Shown here: in pieces, positions 43,241 to 54,184 of the stretch | How positions within the stretch are numbered: position 1 is the stretch's first letter | Layout of the letters: every line of letters begins with the position of its first letter | DNA from: Catonia carolina | Taxonomy: Eukaryota; Arthropoda; Insecta; Hemiptera; Achilidae | Assembly: GCA_035578175.1 (NCBI GenBank) | Contig: JAQMRL010000010.1 | Coordinates: 31,798,784-31,862,783, forward strand | Direction of reading: 5' to 3' | DNA: 64,000 nt | Made by a program: the position numbers and the translations under genes | The notes under the pieces: generated by a model | The model's input: the letters and a program-made list of their open reading frames with translations, nothing else | The model's database searches: none | What the model was told of the DNA's origin: nothing

Positions 43241-45055
43241 GGGACAGTTTAATCAACCATTTCACACTAATATGTAATCAATATATTCATTACTAATAAA
43301 GTTATAGCGATAGAGGCATTACTTTTCAATACACTCGTATCAGATGGCAAAGCGGGAACTACCGAGTTCGATTCTTGGCTAGGATCTGGAAATTTTAACA
43401 CGGAACAACCCTCGTTTCGTAACTCAAAATAGTCGGTAATGTGAAAGCTGATAATGTAACTCAGTAAACAAAAACGAAATGTATTAAAAATGTTAAGTAG
43501 CATTTTATTTGTTATTGTTATTTGATCGAATTATATTTTCCAAAATCGATGGTAATGAGAATTGAATGACTATCTTTGAGATTAAATCGGCGTTCTAGAT
43601 TAGTGGATAAATCTAATTGAATAATCTAATAGTTATTATTATTGTTGTTTAAATTTAATTAAACTAAGTGGGATTTGAAGTAACTCCATTTAACTAAATT
43701 GGTGAAACAGACACATTTTGGGTAACCGTGTTACATATTCAAATGTAGTGCTCTGCTAATATGGTGTGGTATACCCATAAAGTCTACAAACGGTGTACAA
43801 GATGATGTTATTTCAAGTTCCCATTACGGAATCCATTATGATACAATTATAAACCATTCACATGTGAATATATTAGAAATTGATGGAAAAAGTTAAATCG
43901 CGTTATATTTACTAATATGAAAAAACAACATTTGATAGAGTAGAAAATAAACGAACTTGTATTCTGCTGTAGAAATAGCAATGAATGAAGGCGTAGAAAG
44001 ACTTAGCATTACAGTTAGTTCATCAGCATAATAATAGAAATTTAAATTCAAATTCAAGCCTAGATATGAAAACGAGACGGTGCATACGAGTAAATTACAG
44101 TAGTTTCATTTCAGGATAATAATACTGTTTATTTTATACATATAGACACTTTGTTCTGAAGTAAATATATCTTTTTTTTGTTCACCAAATGTTTGTGAAT
44201 TATAAATTAATCGTTCATTTCAGTAAGCCCATAAGTCAAAAATAAGTAACTTTTGGAAAAATTTTAAAACTGGTAATTTTATAAGTTTCAATAAAAAAAA
44301 ATATTAAAAAATATAATTTGTTCAAACGGCTCTCCCCTTTAAAAAATATATACTTTGTCTTTTTTAAGACTAATCACTCATTTTAAAAAAAAGTTGAAAA
44401 TTTTGACCTCAGGTGTTTCCAAAATTAATTAGAGTAAAATATTAACTTACGTTGTTTTCTGTAAAATGCGTTGTTAGACTAGAATAAAATTGTGTTCTAC
44501 AATAGTATTTATTTATTTATTTCACTAGTTTATATTAGTGACTTAAAATAGCTTTTTACAATCATAAAAATTGAAATCCGTAACTTAAGAAAGAAAAATG
44601 TTGGTTTTCAGGACTATTTAAGTTCTTCGTCGTCGTCTTAAACAGTAGTTATCTTCCTTAAACATATTTTTGCTTAGAAACTTTGTGTAGCCGCTTCCAC
44701 TAGAAAGTAGAGCTTCAGCTTCGAAAATCATCTACTTTCATTTCTTAATTAGAAGGAAGCACTTAATATCACTTAGGGTATTTCTTGTATCTACTTTATG
44801 TTACTACTTAAGGAAAGCCAGACTTATGTGATTTTTGTAGGGATGGTGTGTGTGCATTCAGTTAGTCCTAAAATACACTAAAAAAAAATTGTAAAATTTT
44901 GACTTATGGGCTTTCTGAAATGACTGTTTCAAATTATAAATTATTTAAAAGATCATTCAAATTTTGTTTAATATTGTTATAAGATAATATGTAAATTTCT
45001 ACGATTTTTTCTCTTCCTTGTATTCTTTACTCAGAAACTATAAAATACAGTGTAG
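43241..45055. other. No gene supported; faint tRNA-like head at 43340-43380
   Basis: AT-rich. GAGTTCGATTCTTGGC near 43360 resembles a box B and may be a SINE scrap. Nothing else is supported. Confidence 0.3.
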
Positions 45056-45444
45056 TGTTGTTTAGGTCATCAGCCGAAAGGCTGGTTTTAACCTCTAGAG
45101 GTTTTACTAAGTAAAACGAGGAGTGAGGTGGTGTACCATTGCCTTCCTACTTGAGTTGAAAGAGTATGCTTGTCAGAATGCCGGGGCCCTTCGAAAAGCA
45201 TCTACTTTACACCCTCCAAATGACACCTTCACCATTCACCACAGGGTCTGGCTGTATAATAAAATTCATTACTCTCAGAGGAGATAACTCTGACTAGTAT
45301 ATTTTACACCTCTATCTCTTTTATTCTTAAGTGCTTCAGTCGTTTATTTGGCTGACAATGTGATAAGAAAGAACTATTTCTTGTAGCCCTGGAACTAACA
45401 GATCGAGTGCAAATAATTTAATATTCCACCTCCCTGTTATGGGT
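45056..45444 (-). repeat. R1 retroposon
   Basis: Reverse R1 from TGTTGTTTAGGTCATCAGCC to CCTCCCTGTTATGGG, 389 bp. I see no clear target duplication. Confidence 0.83.
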
Positions 45445-45649
45445 ACTTAAATAACTTAATGTTTCTATTAATGGAGGATACTTTACTACCTCCTCATCAC
45501 ACGTCATGTCTGTAAAAAGATTTTTAAACGTGTAGATTGTGCATTAAATGGCGAATAAAAGAGAATTTTACGAAACCCTTTCACGTGACGTACACACTAC
45601 GTTGCCTAACTTGGTTCTTTGTATTTCGTTACAATGCTGCCCGTTATCA

Positions 45650-45720
45650 GACCAGTAAAGTTAGGTATATACCTTGGGTTTCATATTGAAAGATGATTGA
45701 CTTGGGAATGACAAAAAACA
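45650..45720 (+). pseudogene. Jockey-type reverse-transcriptase scrap
   Basis: Reads PVKLGIYLGFHIER, stop, LTWE, comparable with KVKYLGLHFDKRLTW in the intact ORF2. Short and decayed, with in-frame stops; boundaries are approximate. Confidence 0.45.
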
Positions 45721-46290
45721 ACTGATTTTGATTACTGTCAAAAACAACGCTTTTCTCTTCATTCTAAATTACCACTTCCATCCATAATGTTCATCGAGAA
45801 TTTTTTCAAATAATTTGATTTCGTTAAAATCAAATTTACGGTTCCGCAAAATCGTCCGTTATTTTCAAATATACAAAATTTAACTTGGAAAATTACTGAA
45901 GCTCCCTTTTACGTATCAAATACAGTTTTATATACCAGACAATCTGTTCATTTTAGAACAATAACTAACTTCATGACCCAATGAAATGAGGATGATATGT
46001 ATGACATATAAATGAGTTGCAGTCTTGTATATATTCAGGCTAATCATTCCTAAGTGTGTATGGTTAATTGAACCGTAATCATCAAAGTACACCGGTAACC
46101 ACTGTCTAGTGTTCAAATTCGTTCAAAAGTAACTATAGACCGATTCACGAAAGAAAACACCTGTCTTTAAACAGCTATATCTTTTGAACCGTTGTGTGTA
46201 AAAACAATTACGATACATCAAATTAAAGCTTGTTTTATTGTTGCTTACAGGATATACATTAACATATTTGGAAATTAATACTGTATTATA

Positions 46291-47245
46291 TAGGGTGATT
46301 CAAAAAGAGCGCCGGTTTTGATATATCAAATTAAGAGATTTATTTTATTGAAAAACTGAAAATAAATACATCAACAAGTTCATCTTACCTTCCGATTTCA
46401 TGTATAAAAAATGATGTCATGCATGTGTCCTCCTCTACTGCGCTGGCACGCATCAACTCTGTCCATGAAATTGGATATTACTGCACGACAAGTTTCGACT
46501 TCCATTTGCCCGATAACCCGTCGAATTTCCTCCTTCAAGTCATTGATGTTTCGGGGTTTATTGGCATACACCAATGACTTCAGATGACCCCAAAGATGAA
46601 AGTCACAAGGCGTCAAGTCACACGACCTTGGTGGCCATTGATGGTCGGAATTACGAGAAATGATGCGATCCTGGAACCGTTCACGGAGCAACAACATTGT
46701 TTCTCGTGCAGCAACTGAATTTTATACGGTTGATATTGGAGATCGTACCGAAGAATTCTCTGTACAGAAGAACATCGTAAACCCAATTGTTGAGAACGGC
46801 GACGGATTGATTTTGCTGGGCTAACAGCCACACTGTCACGAACCAACGCCACGTTCTGCTCAGTTCGGCCAGAACGACAACGTCCAGAACTTTTAAGGTC
46901 GACTGTTGAACCCGTCTCAAAAAACTTTTTCATGAGCCTGCTAACTGTTGATTCATTCGGTGCTTCATTACGTCCTAGATTACCGCGAAGTCGCCTGACA
47001 GTAGCCGCATAACTCTCTCCACTCTGGTAAAATGTTTTGACGATTAACACTCGTTGTGCAATAGTAAACTTCTCCATGGTTAGACACAGACTGCGAGAGT
47101 ACTACACTGCGAACAAGAGAAACTATAACTGAATCGTCAATCGGAATGTTCTCCGAAATAGAAAATGAGGTCTAACAATGTTGCCAACTGATAAACAAAA
47201 ATTTACCAGCCGTTTAAAAACCGGCGCTCTTTTTGAATCACCCGT
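46291..47245 (-). mobile_element. DD41D mariner-like element, internally deleted (copy 2)
   Basis: A 955-bp copy with ends TAGGGTGATTCAAAAAGAGC and, inverted, ACGGGTGATTCAAAAAGAGC, flanked by TA (46289-46290, 47246-47247). About 407 bp of the transposase gene centre is deleted relative to copy 3. It sits inside the long-TIR MITE. Confidence 0.9.
46398..47077 (-). pseudogene. Transposase with central deletion (copy 2)
   Basis: Starts MEKFTIAQRVLIVKTFYQSG at 47077 and keeps the DNA-binding helix-turn-helix half through QQLGLRCSSVQRILR and PYKIQL. The deletion then removes the region with the first two catalytic Asps and shifts the frame. The C-terminal part resumes as MLLLRERFQDRIISRNSDHQ with SCDLTPCDF. 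It might still give a short DNA-binding N-terminal protein of about 154 residues, which could in principle compete for element ends. Confidence 0.87.
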
Positions 47246-47603
47246 TATAACGAATTAAACAACAAAAGTACACTGTTTTTAACCACTTTTCCAGTATACC
47301 CAACTTCAAGGTGCTATTACTTCGTTCACGCGTACTTTAAAATGTATAGGGCTTCAAAGTATTTTATGTTAATGTAATCCTGTAACCAACAATAAAACAA
47401 GCTTTAATTTGACGTATCGTAATTGTTTTTACTTACAACGGTTCAAAAGATATTGCTGTTAAAATAGAGGTGTTTTCTTCGTGAATCGGACTATACCTTT
47501 ACTATGATTTGAACCTGGAACTTTCGTCTCCATAAATCAGCTGTTAAACAGCTGACTCACGGCGACAACTTTACCTCTAGACCAACCCGGTGGGTCAAAT
47601 AGG

Positions 47604-48348
47604 AATAGTTTTAGATTTTTAAGTTATAAATAAGGAAATACATTGTATTGTAATGATTTTTGTAAAGAAATGGAAAAATAAATAAATAAATATGTGATGT
47701 GCAAATTTAAATAAAAGTAAATTAAGTTACTAGTAATAAAAGCAAATTAAACTAAGTTATTTAAGATATTCAGGTATTAAAAGCTAATTAAGGTATTTTA
47801 CTTAACTTATCTAATCATGTTTTATAATAGAGTAAACATCTACCTTAAATATGCCTTTAGAATACCTTTGATATCTATCGCATTATTAATCAATGGACAA
47901 TAATAGCTAATGACCTCTAATGGGTTTCATTATCAATGGTAATTTCCCTTCTCTTAATGTAACTTAACATTAATGGTAAAGGAATTTATTGTGTTAATAT
48001 TCAAGTTTACAGTCACATAAATTAATTTTAAAGGACATGTGTAAAATTAAAGTGTTATTTACTACACTATTATTAATACAGTTGTATCTCCATAACTCGA
48101 ACCACATAGGGAATAATTATAATATTAATTCAAGTTAAAGAAAATTCGAAATACAGAACAACAAAACTTTAGAATTTTGATCAATTCCTATAGAATCAAT
48201 CATTTTCTCAACTAAGAAACAACAATAATAATAATAACAATATTATTTAATTAAAAATTATTATTATTTTGTTAATTATTGATAAAACTAGTTAATTGAT
48301 TAATTAATTTAATTTTTAATTTAATTTACTATTATTGTTTTTTTTTAT
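47604..48348. other. No gene seen; possible pogo-like MITE end at 48068
   Basis: AT-rich. ACAGTTGTATCTCCATAACT and CGAACCACATAGGG at 48070-48105 resemble the ends of pogo-type MITEs (CAGT..TATCTCCATAACTCGAAC). Confidence 0.35.
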
Positions 48349-48627
48349 AATAGGCTTAAATACAGCATGAATCAACAAACAAAAAGAAACATAAAACTAA
48401 AGAACCATAAGACAAAATAAAAAAATATCATTCCCAATTTATTTAAAATAGAAACAGCAATAATTTTCCTCATATCATTTTCAATACAAACATTTAAACC
48501 AGAAATAAACATAGTAATTAAAGAAAAAAACCCATTAAATAAAAAGTGTCACAGTAAAAATTAAATAACTAAATAAACACCCGAAGTGACAAGAGTTGAA
48601 GAATAAACCAAAGAAGAAACAGGAATT
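48349..48627 (-). pseudogene. nad5: Nuclear mitochondrial insertion (NUMT): nad5 fragment
   Basis: With the invertebrate mitochondrial code the minus strand reads IPVSSLVYSSTLVTSGVYLV, then FFSLITMFISGLNV, RKIIAVSILNKLGMMF and, after a frameshift, LLIHAVFKP. This is the central region of NADH dehydrogenase subunit 5 (TPVSSLVHSSTLVTAG..., KKIIALSTLSQLG, HLLTHALFK in insects). One TGA falls where Trp would be read in mitochondria. A TAA after VYLVI and the later frameshift show it is a dead copy in the nucleus. Roughly 280 bp survive of a gene of about 1.7 kb. Confidence 0.82.
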
Positions 48628-48986
48628 TTTTTTATTATTTTTTAAATTTAATAATAGGAACAATAATAATGATAATAATATTTTAATTGTTTTTTAACAG
48701 TTTTTAAAGGTAATGTTAAACATTTAAAAAATAATTCTGTTTTAATGGCATTAAACAAATCTTCTGCGCTGTTAAAACAGACGTAGTATCAGACGTAGTA
48801 GTTAAAACAGACGTAGTTGTATCAGATTTTGGTTAGTGGAAATAATATTGATTGCTTGTATTTAGTTTAAGCTGTCTTCGTTAGAAACTGAGGCACTTTC
48901 ACCACAAATAAACTTATGAACAATTCCATGACGATTTTTAATTTTTTCAAGTCTCCTTCAGTTGTCTTTAAATTTGGTATTACCAT
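48628..48986. other. No gene seen
   Basis: AT-rich flank between the NUMT and the LTR, ending with the CCAT target duplication (48983-48986). Confidence 0.45.
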
Positions 48987-49622
48987 TGTCATCGCCTCCC
49001 CTTCTAATTATTCATTTACTGTGTTGCCGGCCTTCAATACTTCTCCCGGCCCTTGTCGGCGCGGTAGGCCCTTTGGCGGCGTACCGACAAACCTTTCGGC
49101 TGGGTACCGACCGAGGGCTTTGTTGCCAAGGCCGAGTGAATAACCGCCCTCTACCACAGCGCTCTCGGCAACTATATAAAGACCGCTACACTAAGCCGAG
49201 GGAATTCAATTCCGATCCAGACAGCAGACAAGACGTCCACCACGGCACACGGCTACAGGACTCCAGCGGAGACTAATCGACGACCCCGCAAGAGAGAAGA
49301 TGATGCTTCCGCTTGCTGATCCGTCACCATAAGCCGTCGCCCGGTCCGTCATCGCCCGCTGAGGCGAGCGATGCCCACAGCAGTCCCTCGACCGAGCCTT
49401 ACGCCCACCGGATCCGACGAAGCAGCCATCGACGCACTACTGCGAGGGAAGAAGATGATGTCTCCGCTGGACGATGACACGCCGTGTCACCCAGCTCCTC
49501 GACCGCCACGATGGCTACGATCGACGCTTCCCATCAAGACGACCACCACTTAAACGGCCCTTTTCAGGGCTACCAAAAATAAAAGCTTTTAATTCGCCAC
49601 TTAATGTCGCCATACGGTGACA
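48987..49622 (+). repeat. R5 solo LTR (636 bp)
   Basis: Sister of 35597-36259 in the opposite orientation. Ends TGTCATCGCC and CGGTGACA; perfect 4-bp duplication CCAT (48983-48986, 49623-49626). GC-rich. Open frames across it (48916-49553) are LTR sequence. No internal coding region is attached. Confidence 0.9.
49173..49179 (+). promoter_or_regulatory. TATA box of the R5 LTR promoter
   Basis: TATATAA in a GC-rich setting, about 190 bp into the LTR. AATAAA at 49578-49583 could be the matching polyadenylation signal. Confidence 0.5.
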
Positions 49623-49626
49623 CCAT

Positions 49627-50648
49627 GTTGCATCGCTAATTGCTGATTTTTTTTCGGAGCATTACACCTGATGTGGGAAAGTTTTTCCTATTAGGGAAAA
49701 TTAGGGATTAAAAAATAAACAAAAAACAAAAATTCAAAAATAAAGTAAAGACTGGAATTATCTAATTGTGTAGTGTCGATTAAAATTTTTCGTTAAATTT
49801 GAACGATTTATTTAATTCACATTAAGTGTTTTTGAAAACTTTTATTTAAATTTCCTGTTGTATTCGTATAAATTTTGGAAATTAGATAAAACTGATAAAG
49901 TTGAAGTTTAATTAATGTTTAGAATAGTAGTTAATACATCGCCAGTGGGGGGAGGAGAACGTGGGTAACTCTCGCGAACGGATTAAACATGCAAATATTG
50001 GGCGTTTGTTTACACATGGGTCCTGAATTCCCTCACCTTCATGGTTATATGGAAGGGGTTGTTATGTAATGTTTGCATTGACGATACAGTTTATGTATAT
50101 TCGTTACTAAGTCCTATCTCTTCTTCCTCTTCACCACATCGCAATTATTTGCTTGTTTCTCTTCCCGTTTTCTATCAGTGCTGATGGTACCTGTTTGTTT
50201 GTGTAATGATCGGATGAGTCGTATCTAATTAACATAGGTCATTACACGGAAAGTTTATTATAAATTCAAAAATCCAATATTATTTTAGGCTTATGTTTAT
50301 TGTAGTATGTACTATAACACTATTCTATTCCATTTAAACAATCCATTATTAACTTTGTCAATTATTGAAAGAAGAATCTATTACGAGTTCATTATTTTGT
50401 TTTGATTGTTTCCCTTTTAACAATCATTTTCAATACATTCGAAATTTGTTAACACAAATTGTAAATTTGCTGAATAGTGTCGACTAGCCAGTGTTAAGAG
50501 TATTGTTGTATCTGTTCCAAGTTCTATTTGAATAGCACACTCATTTCTTGATATTTTTGTGTACGGCTTCAAGAAGGCGTTGTTCTGAGTTCTGAAATTA
50601 TTATATATTCATTTGCTAATAAAAGTAATTGTTATTACAATTCTTTTT
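49627..50648. other. No gene seen
   Basis: Includes a small inverted repeat GTGTAATGATC / GGTCATTACAC near 50200-50256. Otherwise unassigned. Confidence 0.45.
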
Positions 50649-51560
50649 ACTTTCTCTTGCTTGTATGAATATATAGAAAGGAAAGTATTTATTTTCTTGT
50701 AGATTTTTCGAAATCGAGTTTTTACCGGATCTACACGTTTTCAGACGCCCTATACCCAAAAAATATGTTTTTAGTGATTGGTGTGTGTGCGCGTGTGTGT
50801 GTGTGTGAACAGAATATCTCAAGAAAGGAACATTGTACGATCTTGAAACGTAAGTTACATTCCACTACAGAACCCGACACAAACATTTTCATCAAAATCG
50901 GTCAACCGGAAGTAGTAGTTTATTCGTGTAATTTTTCACTTTTTGCGATTTTCTCAAAAACTGGTGCTACGATTTTTTTTTTAAATCGTCTCATTTACTA
51001 CACTTTTATGCTCTACAAGATAGGGTAGGCGCCATGTTTGGTGAAATTCTTGGTGAGGCTGTTTTCACGTAAAAAATTGGTTTTTTTAAGATTGCGGCTT
51101 TAATATGCATTTTAGCGCAACAATTTATGCAATAAAAGTTGTATAAAATTTAAAATCCTACAACTTTTATTTCAAACATTTTTTTCACACGAAAACGTGT
51201 GAAAGATTTAAAGATTTTTGGGCTTAGTATGAATTTTTTTAAAGATTTTGGCCTTAGTATGAATTATACGACAAAAGTGTATAACGAAATTTATAGGAAA
51301 TTAAAAGATCTACAACTTTTATTTAAAACATTTTTCTCTACAGAGCCTAGTTTAGCGTAAAAGAGTGATTTTCCGTATTTTTAAGCCAAACTGAGGTTGA
51401 TTTTAAGTTTCCGTCTTTCACTCATGATTAAAATTAGGTTATGTTTATTGAGGTTAGTTTTTTGTTTATTTCTTATGTTTTATTACTAATTTTAGATTAT
51501 ATTGTTAATTATTTGCATTGGCAAGAGAGAGTTGTGAAGGTGTTTCACACCAGATTTTTT
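50649..51560 (+). repeat. R3 repeat, complete copy
   Basis: ACTTTCTCTTGCTTGTATGA to TGGCAAGAGAGAGTTGTG and TTTCACACCAGATTTT. Short (TG)n tract at 50778-50808. The second tandem unit is shortened and a small local duplication (GATTTTTGGGCTTAGTATGA) occurs near 51220. Confidence 0.78.
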
Positions 51561-51602
51561 TATGTTTACGTTTATCAATTGATTTTTTTTAAATTCCCAA
51601 TA

Positions 51603-52048
51603 CAGGGCGTTTCTTAATGTTCTTCGGGTTTAAGGAAATTCAGTACAAAAAACTATTTCACTTGCATAAATGAAAGTTGTACGGGCCGATGCAGGGACTC
51701 AAACAGTTATTTTTAAACATCTATAAATGTTCAATGTGTGTTCCTTTCGTGACACGGCACACATCAACCCAAAAATCTAGCTCTTCCCAAACACGTTCTA
51801 ACATGTCCCTTTCGATAGAGTTGATTGCATTTATCATGCGATCCTTCAGCTCAGCAAACCTGTTCCACATAAGCGTGCGGGTTTTCAGTTCCCCAAACTT
51901 GCACGTTATGACGGTTTACTTTGCCGCTAATATGGAACGTAACTTCATCGCTGAAAATTATCTTCTCTAGAAAACCTTCATCTAACGACACCTTTTACCT
52001 GTAACTGTAAACTAAAATCGAGCCTACGTGTTTTATCTCCATCAGATA
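51603..52048 (-). pseudogene. Second mariner-related DDE transposon, internally deleted
   Basis: Minus-strand frame reads LDEGFLEKIIFSDEVTFHIS and GKVNRHNVQVWGTENPHAYV, containing the first catalytic Asp (FSDEVTFH). It then jumps to the C-terminus MINAINSIERDMLERVWEEL, VDVCRVTKGTHIEHL, stop at 51721-51723. About 200 residues with the other two catalytic Asps are missing and the join changes frame. The end CAGGGCGTTTCTTAATGTTC at 51603 beside TA is probably the terminal inverted repeat; the other end was not found. Related to, but distinct from, the DD41D copies. Confidence 0.72.
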
Positions 52049-52061
52049 ACCATTTTATCCT

Positions 52062-52143
52062 CACACAGTTGCACCCAAACGTCGTCGCTAATAACCTTGC
52101 AGTTGATGCGACGTTAAATAAATAAAAAAATAAAATAAAAATA
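52062..52143 (+). repeat. R6 SINE tail fragment
   Basis: AACGTCGTCGCTAATAACCT and GATGCGACGTTAAATAAATA, 3' part only. Confidence 0.75.
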
Positions 52144-53436
52144 AATAAATCTATAAACGTTAGTAACTTAAGTTGTAGGTCCTACATAAAGCAATCGGAG
52201 AACCTGCACGAGTAATCAGCCCAACGGAAGTAATACCTTATAATTGCTCAACATTGAATGTGTTAAACTTATAACACCCCTTTTTCCGTAGGGGGTTAAA
52301 AATAAACCCCATCAGCATTTAGCGATCAAGATAATTATTAAAAGATTGCTATCAATTTATTAGTTTAACACCTATCAGGGTCATTAGTCAGGACGTTAGG
52401 TTTACTAGTCAAGTACAAACTCAATAATTATTCATTACAGACTTTGCAGACAGGCAGAGAGACGTGTGCAGGAATCGTTATCAAGAATGTTTGTATTTCT
52501 GACGTACAGTCAGATTTGATGAACGTATTGTGTTTATTTTTTGTTTCTTTGTTTGTGTGTTTGTTGAATAGTTGTATTAACATTTGTTTAGTTTCTCGTT
52601 ATGTGGAATTCTTGTAGTCATTTATAAATGAATGAATGAACTGTACTCTTTAATGTCATAAGAAATATATAGGTTACTCGTGGGTGAATTTGTGTGTACC
52701 CGAACATCATTCATACCGGAAATATAAAGAAAAGAGGTCATAGACTGTACTGAATACACTAGAAAAAGAAAAAAGACAATCTTTGTCTATGTTTGTAGGA
52801 GTATGCAGAAAATTGTAGTTGCTTGAACAGTACATATTACATCTTTGTTGACCTATATTAAGTCACGTTTCTGAGTCAGGAGATGTATCCTGCCTTCTGT
52901 TTCCAAATAACTCAAGAATACACGTTCCTTATACTCTCCCTCTTTCCAACAGTACTCTACTCTTTTATGCCGACTCTATGGTTATGAAAAGGGGTAAACA
53001 TTGAAAGGGTTTATACATTAAATCTTTTGTTTGCGTTACGCTCGATACATCTTCTCTCATCTTCTTTTTGGAAATTAACCTTTCAAATAAAACCTTGTAG
53101 ATTATATTGAAATAATTTAAAGTAGCTTGCATGAAGATTAATTTCTACTGATTTACAAACAGTAAAAATATGTTATCAAGGTTACTTCTTCCTAATCGTT
53201 CTTATTTTTCATCCTCTATTAATAATGAACTGCCTACAGGGAGCTCACAACTGCAATACTACCTCGTTTATCCGGATTGTCCGGCCCAATCTGGATCGGT
53301 AAACTTTTATTCATAAAATTCAGAATCCCATATACAGTAAGGATTGTACACTTACCAACGTTCAAATACTTATAGTGTAAAGTTTTATCTATAGTTTACC
53401 CCGGTTAATTCTGTACCCCAGCGGTTTTCAATTTTT
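52144..53436. other. No gene seen; pogo-like end at 53262-53350
   Basis: Mostly unassigned. ACTACCTCGTTTATCCGGAT then TGTCCGGCCCAATCTGG resembles the MITE end at 6622-6710. Confidence 0.4.
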
Positions 53437-54006
53437 ACTTTCTCTTGCCTCTATGAATATATAGGAAGGAATTAAAAAAGGGATAACGTAAGAAAAACAT
53501 TGCTTTGCGCAAAAGCAATAAATTAATAACGTGAATATATAAGACTATAAAACGTTAACAAAGTCATAACAACACAAGTTAATACATTTACATCACGACA
53601 CAGAATGGCCACGAATCAGACCAGCATGGCCACAAGCCAAGCTAGGCCAAAATGCCGGCAGAGGTCAGCAGCGTACAGGCGACAAGAAGCCAGCGCCAAG
53701 GGCGGCAACCAAACCAAAAATTAAAAAGACAACATGTAACAGCAGTTGCAAGATCTACTTTTCTTTATTTGGAGCATTTTCTCTACAGAGCCTAGTTAAG
53801 CGTGAAAGAGTGATTTTCCGTATTTTTAAGCCAAACTGAGGTTGATTATATTTTTCCGTCCTTCACTCATGATTAAAATTAGGTTACGTTTATTGAGGTT
53901 AGTTTTTTTGTTTATTTCTAATGTTTTATTACTAATGTAAGGTTACATTGTTAATTATTTGCATTGGCAAGAGAAAGTTGTGTGAGTTTTTCACACCAGA
54001 TTTTTT
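53437..54006 (+). repeat. R3 repeat with its centre replaced
   Basis: The left 35 bp (ACTTTCTCTTGCCTCTATGA to 53471) and the right 250 bp (about 53755-54006) are R3. The 280 bp between them are unrelated and unusually GC-rich from 53590 to 53725. Confidence 0.7.
53605..53724 (+). CDS. Short basic open frame inside the R3 gap
   Basis: A 39-residue frame starting MATNQTSMATSQARPKCRQR, rich in Arg, Lys, Gln, Ala. Codons are GC-ending, unlike all neighbouring DNA. I do not recognise it. It could be the start of a transposon Gag-type protein or a captured exon piece; it may equally be untranslated. Confidence 0.25.
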   Translation: MATNQTSMATSQARPKCRQRSAAYRRQEASAKGGNQTKN

Positions 54007-54007
54007 T

Positions 54008-54184
54008 ATTTAGTTTATTTATTTAAAGTTGCATCAACTGCTTGGTCATAAGCGACTACGGTGGACAATGTAACGCCAACTGTGGGTTCCGACTCGTGAC
54101 AATTTCCAGACCCTGGCCGGAAGTCGAACCAGGGACCTCCGCGTGGCAGGCCAATGCGTTAACCACTACGCTACGGGGATGGCT
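54008..54184 (-). repeat. R6-tail SINE with tRNA(Gly)-like head
   Basis: Minus strand: GCCATCCCCGTAGCGTAGTG, box A TAGCGTAGTGGTTAACGC, anticodon arm GGCCTGCCACGCGG, box B GGTTCGACTTCC. The anticodon arm matches the tRNA-Gly(GCC) pattern. The 3' part is the R6 tail, GATGCAACTTTAAATAAATA. SINE head rather than a working tRNA gene, as the acceptor stem is not closed. Confidence 0.75.

Larger units (their letters stand above)
46136..47495. mobile_element. Long-TIR MITE in R2, split by mariner copy 2
   Basis: Inverted arms of about 135 bp: TAGACCGATTCACGAAAGAA through ACAGGATATACATTAACAT at 46136-46270, and their complement at about 47365-47495 ending TTCGTGAATCGGACTA. TA duplicated at 46134-46135 and 47496-47497. 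Without the mariner it is about 400 bp and non-coding. TA insertion and long arms fit a Tc1/mariner-type passenger element, but no autonomous partner is visible. Confidence 0.8.
45918..47603 (-). repeat. R2 SINE split by a nested MITE and mariner
   Basis: R2 tail and body occupy 45918-46135 and the tRNA-like head 47496-47603; between them lies the TA MITE. Uninterrupted copies read GTAACTACCTTTAC where this one reads GTAACTA + insert + TACCTTTAC, so the join is exact. TCAAATA flanks the whole SINE as its target duplication. Confidence 0.85.

Noticed and set aside
48916..49553. Several GC-rich frames of 60-104 residues
   Set aside because: They lie within the R5 solo LTR; the sister LTR at 35597 does not keep the same frames.
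51677..51970. 97-residue plus-strand frame
   Set aside because: Opposite strand of the deleted DDE transposase, which reads FSDEVTFH on the minus strand.
54110..54184. Possible tRNA-Gly gene
   Set aside because: Only the D and anticodon arms and box B look right; the acceptor ends do not pair and an R6 SINE tail follows.
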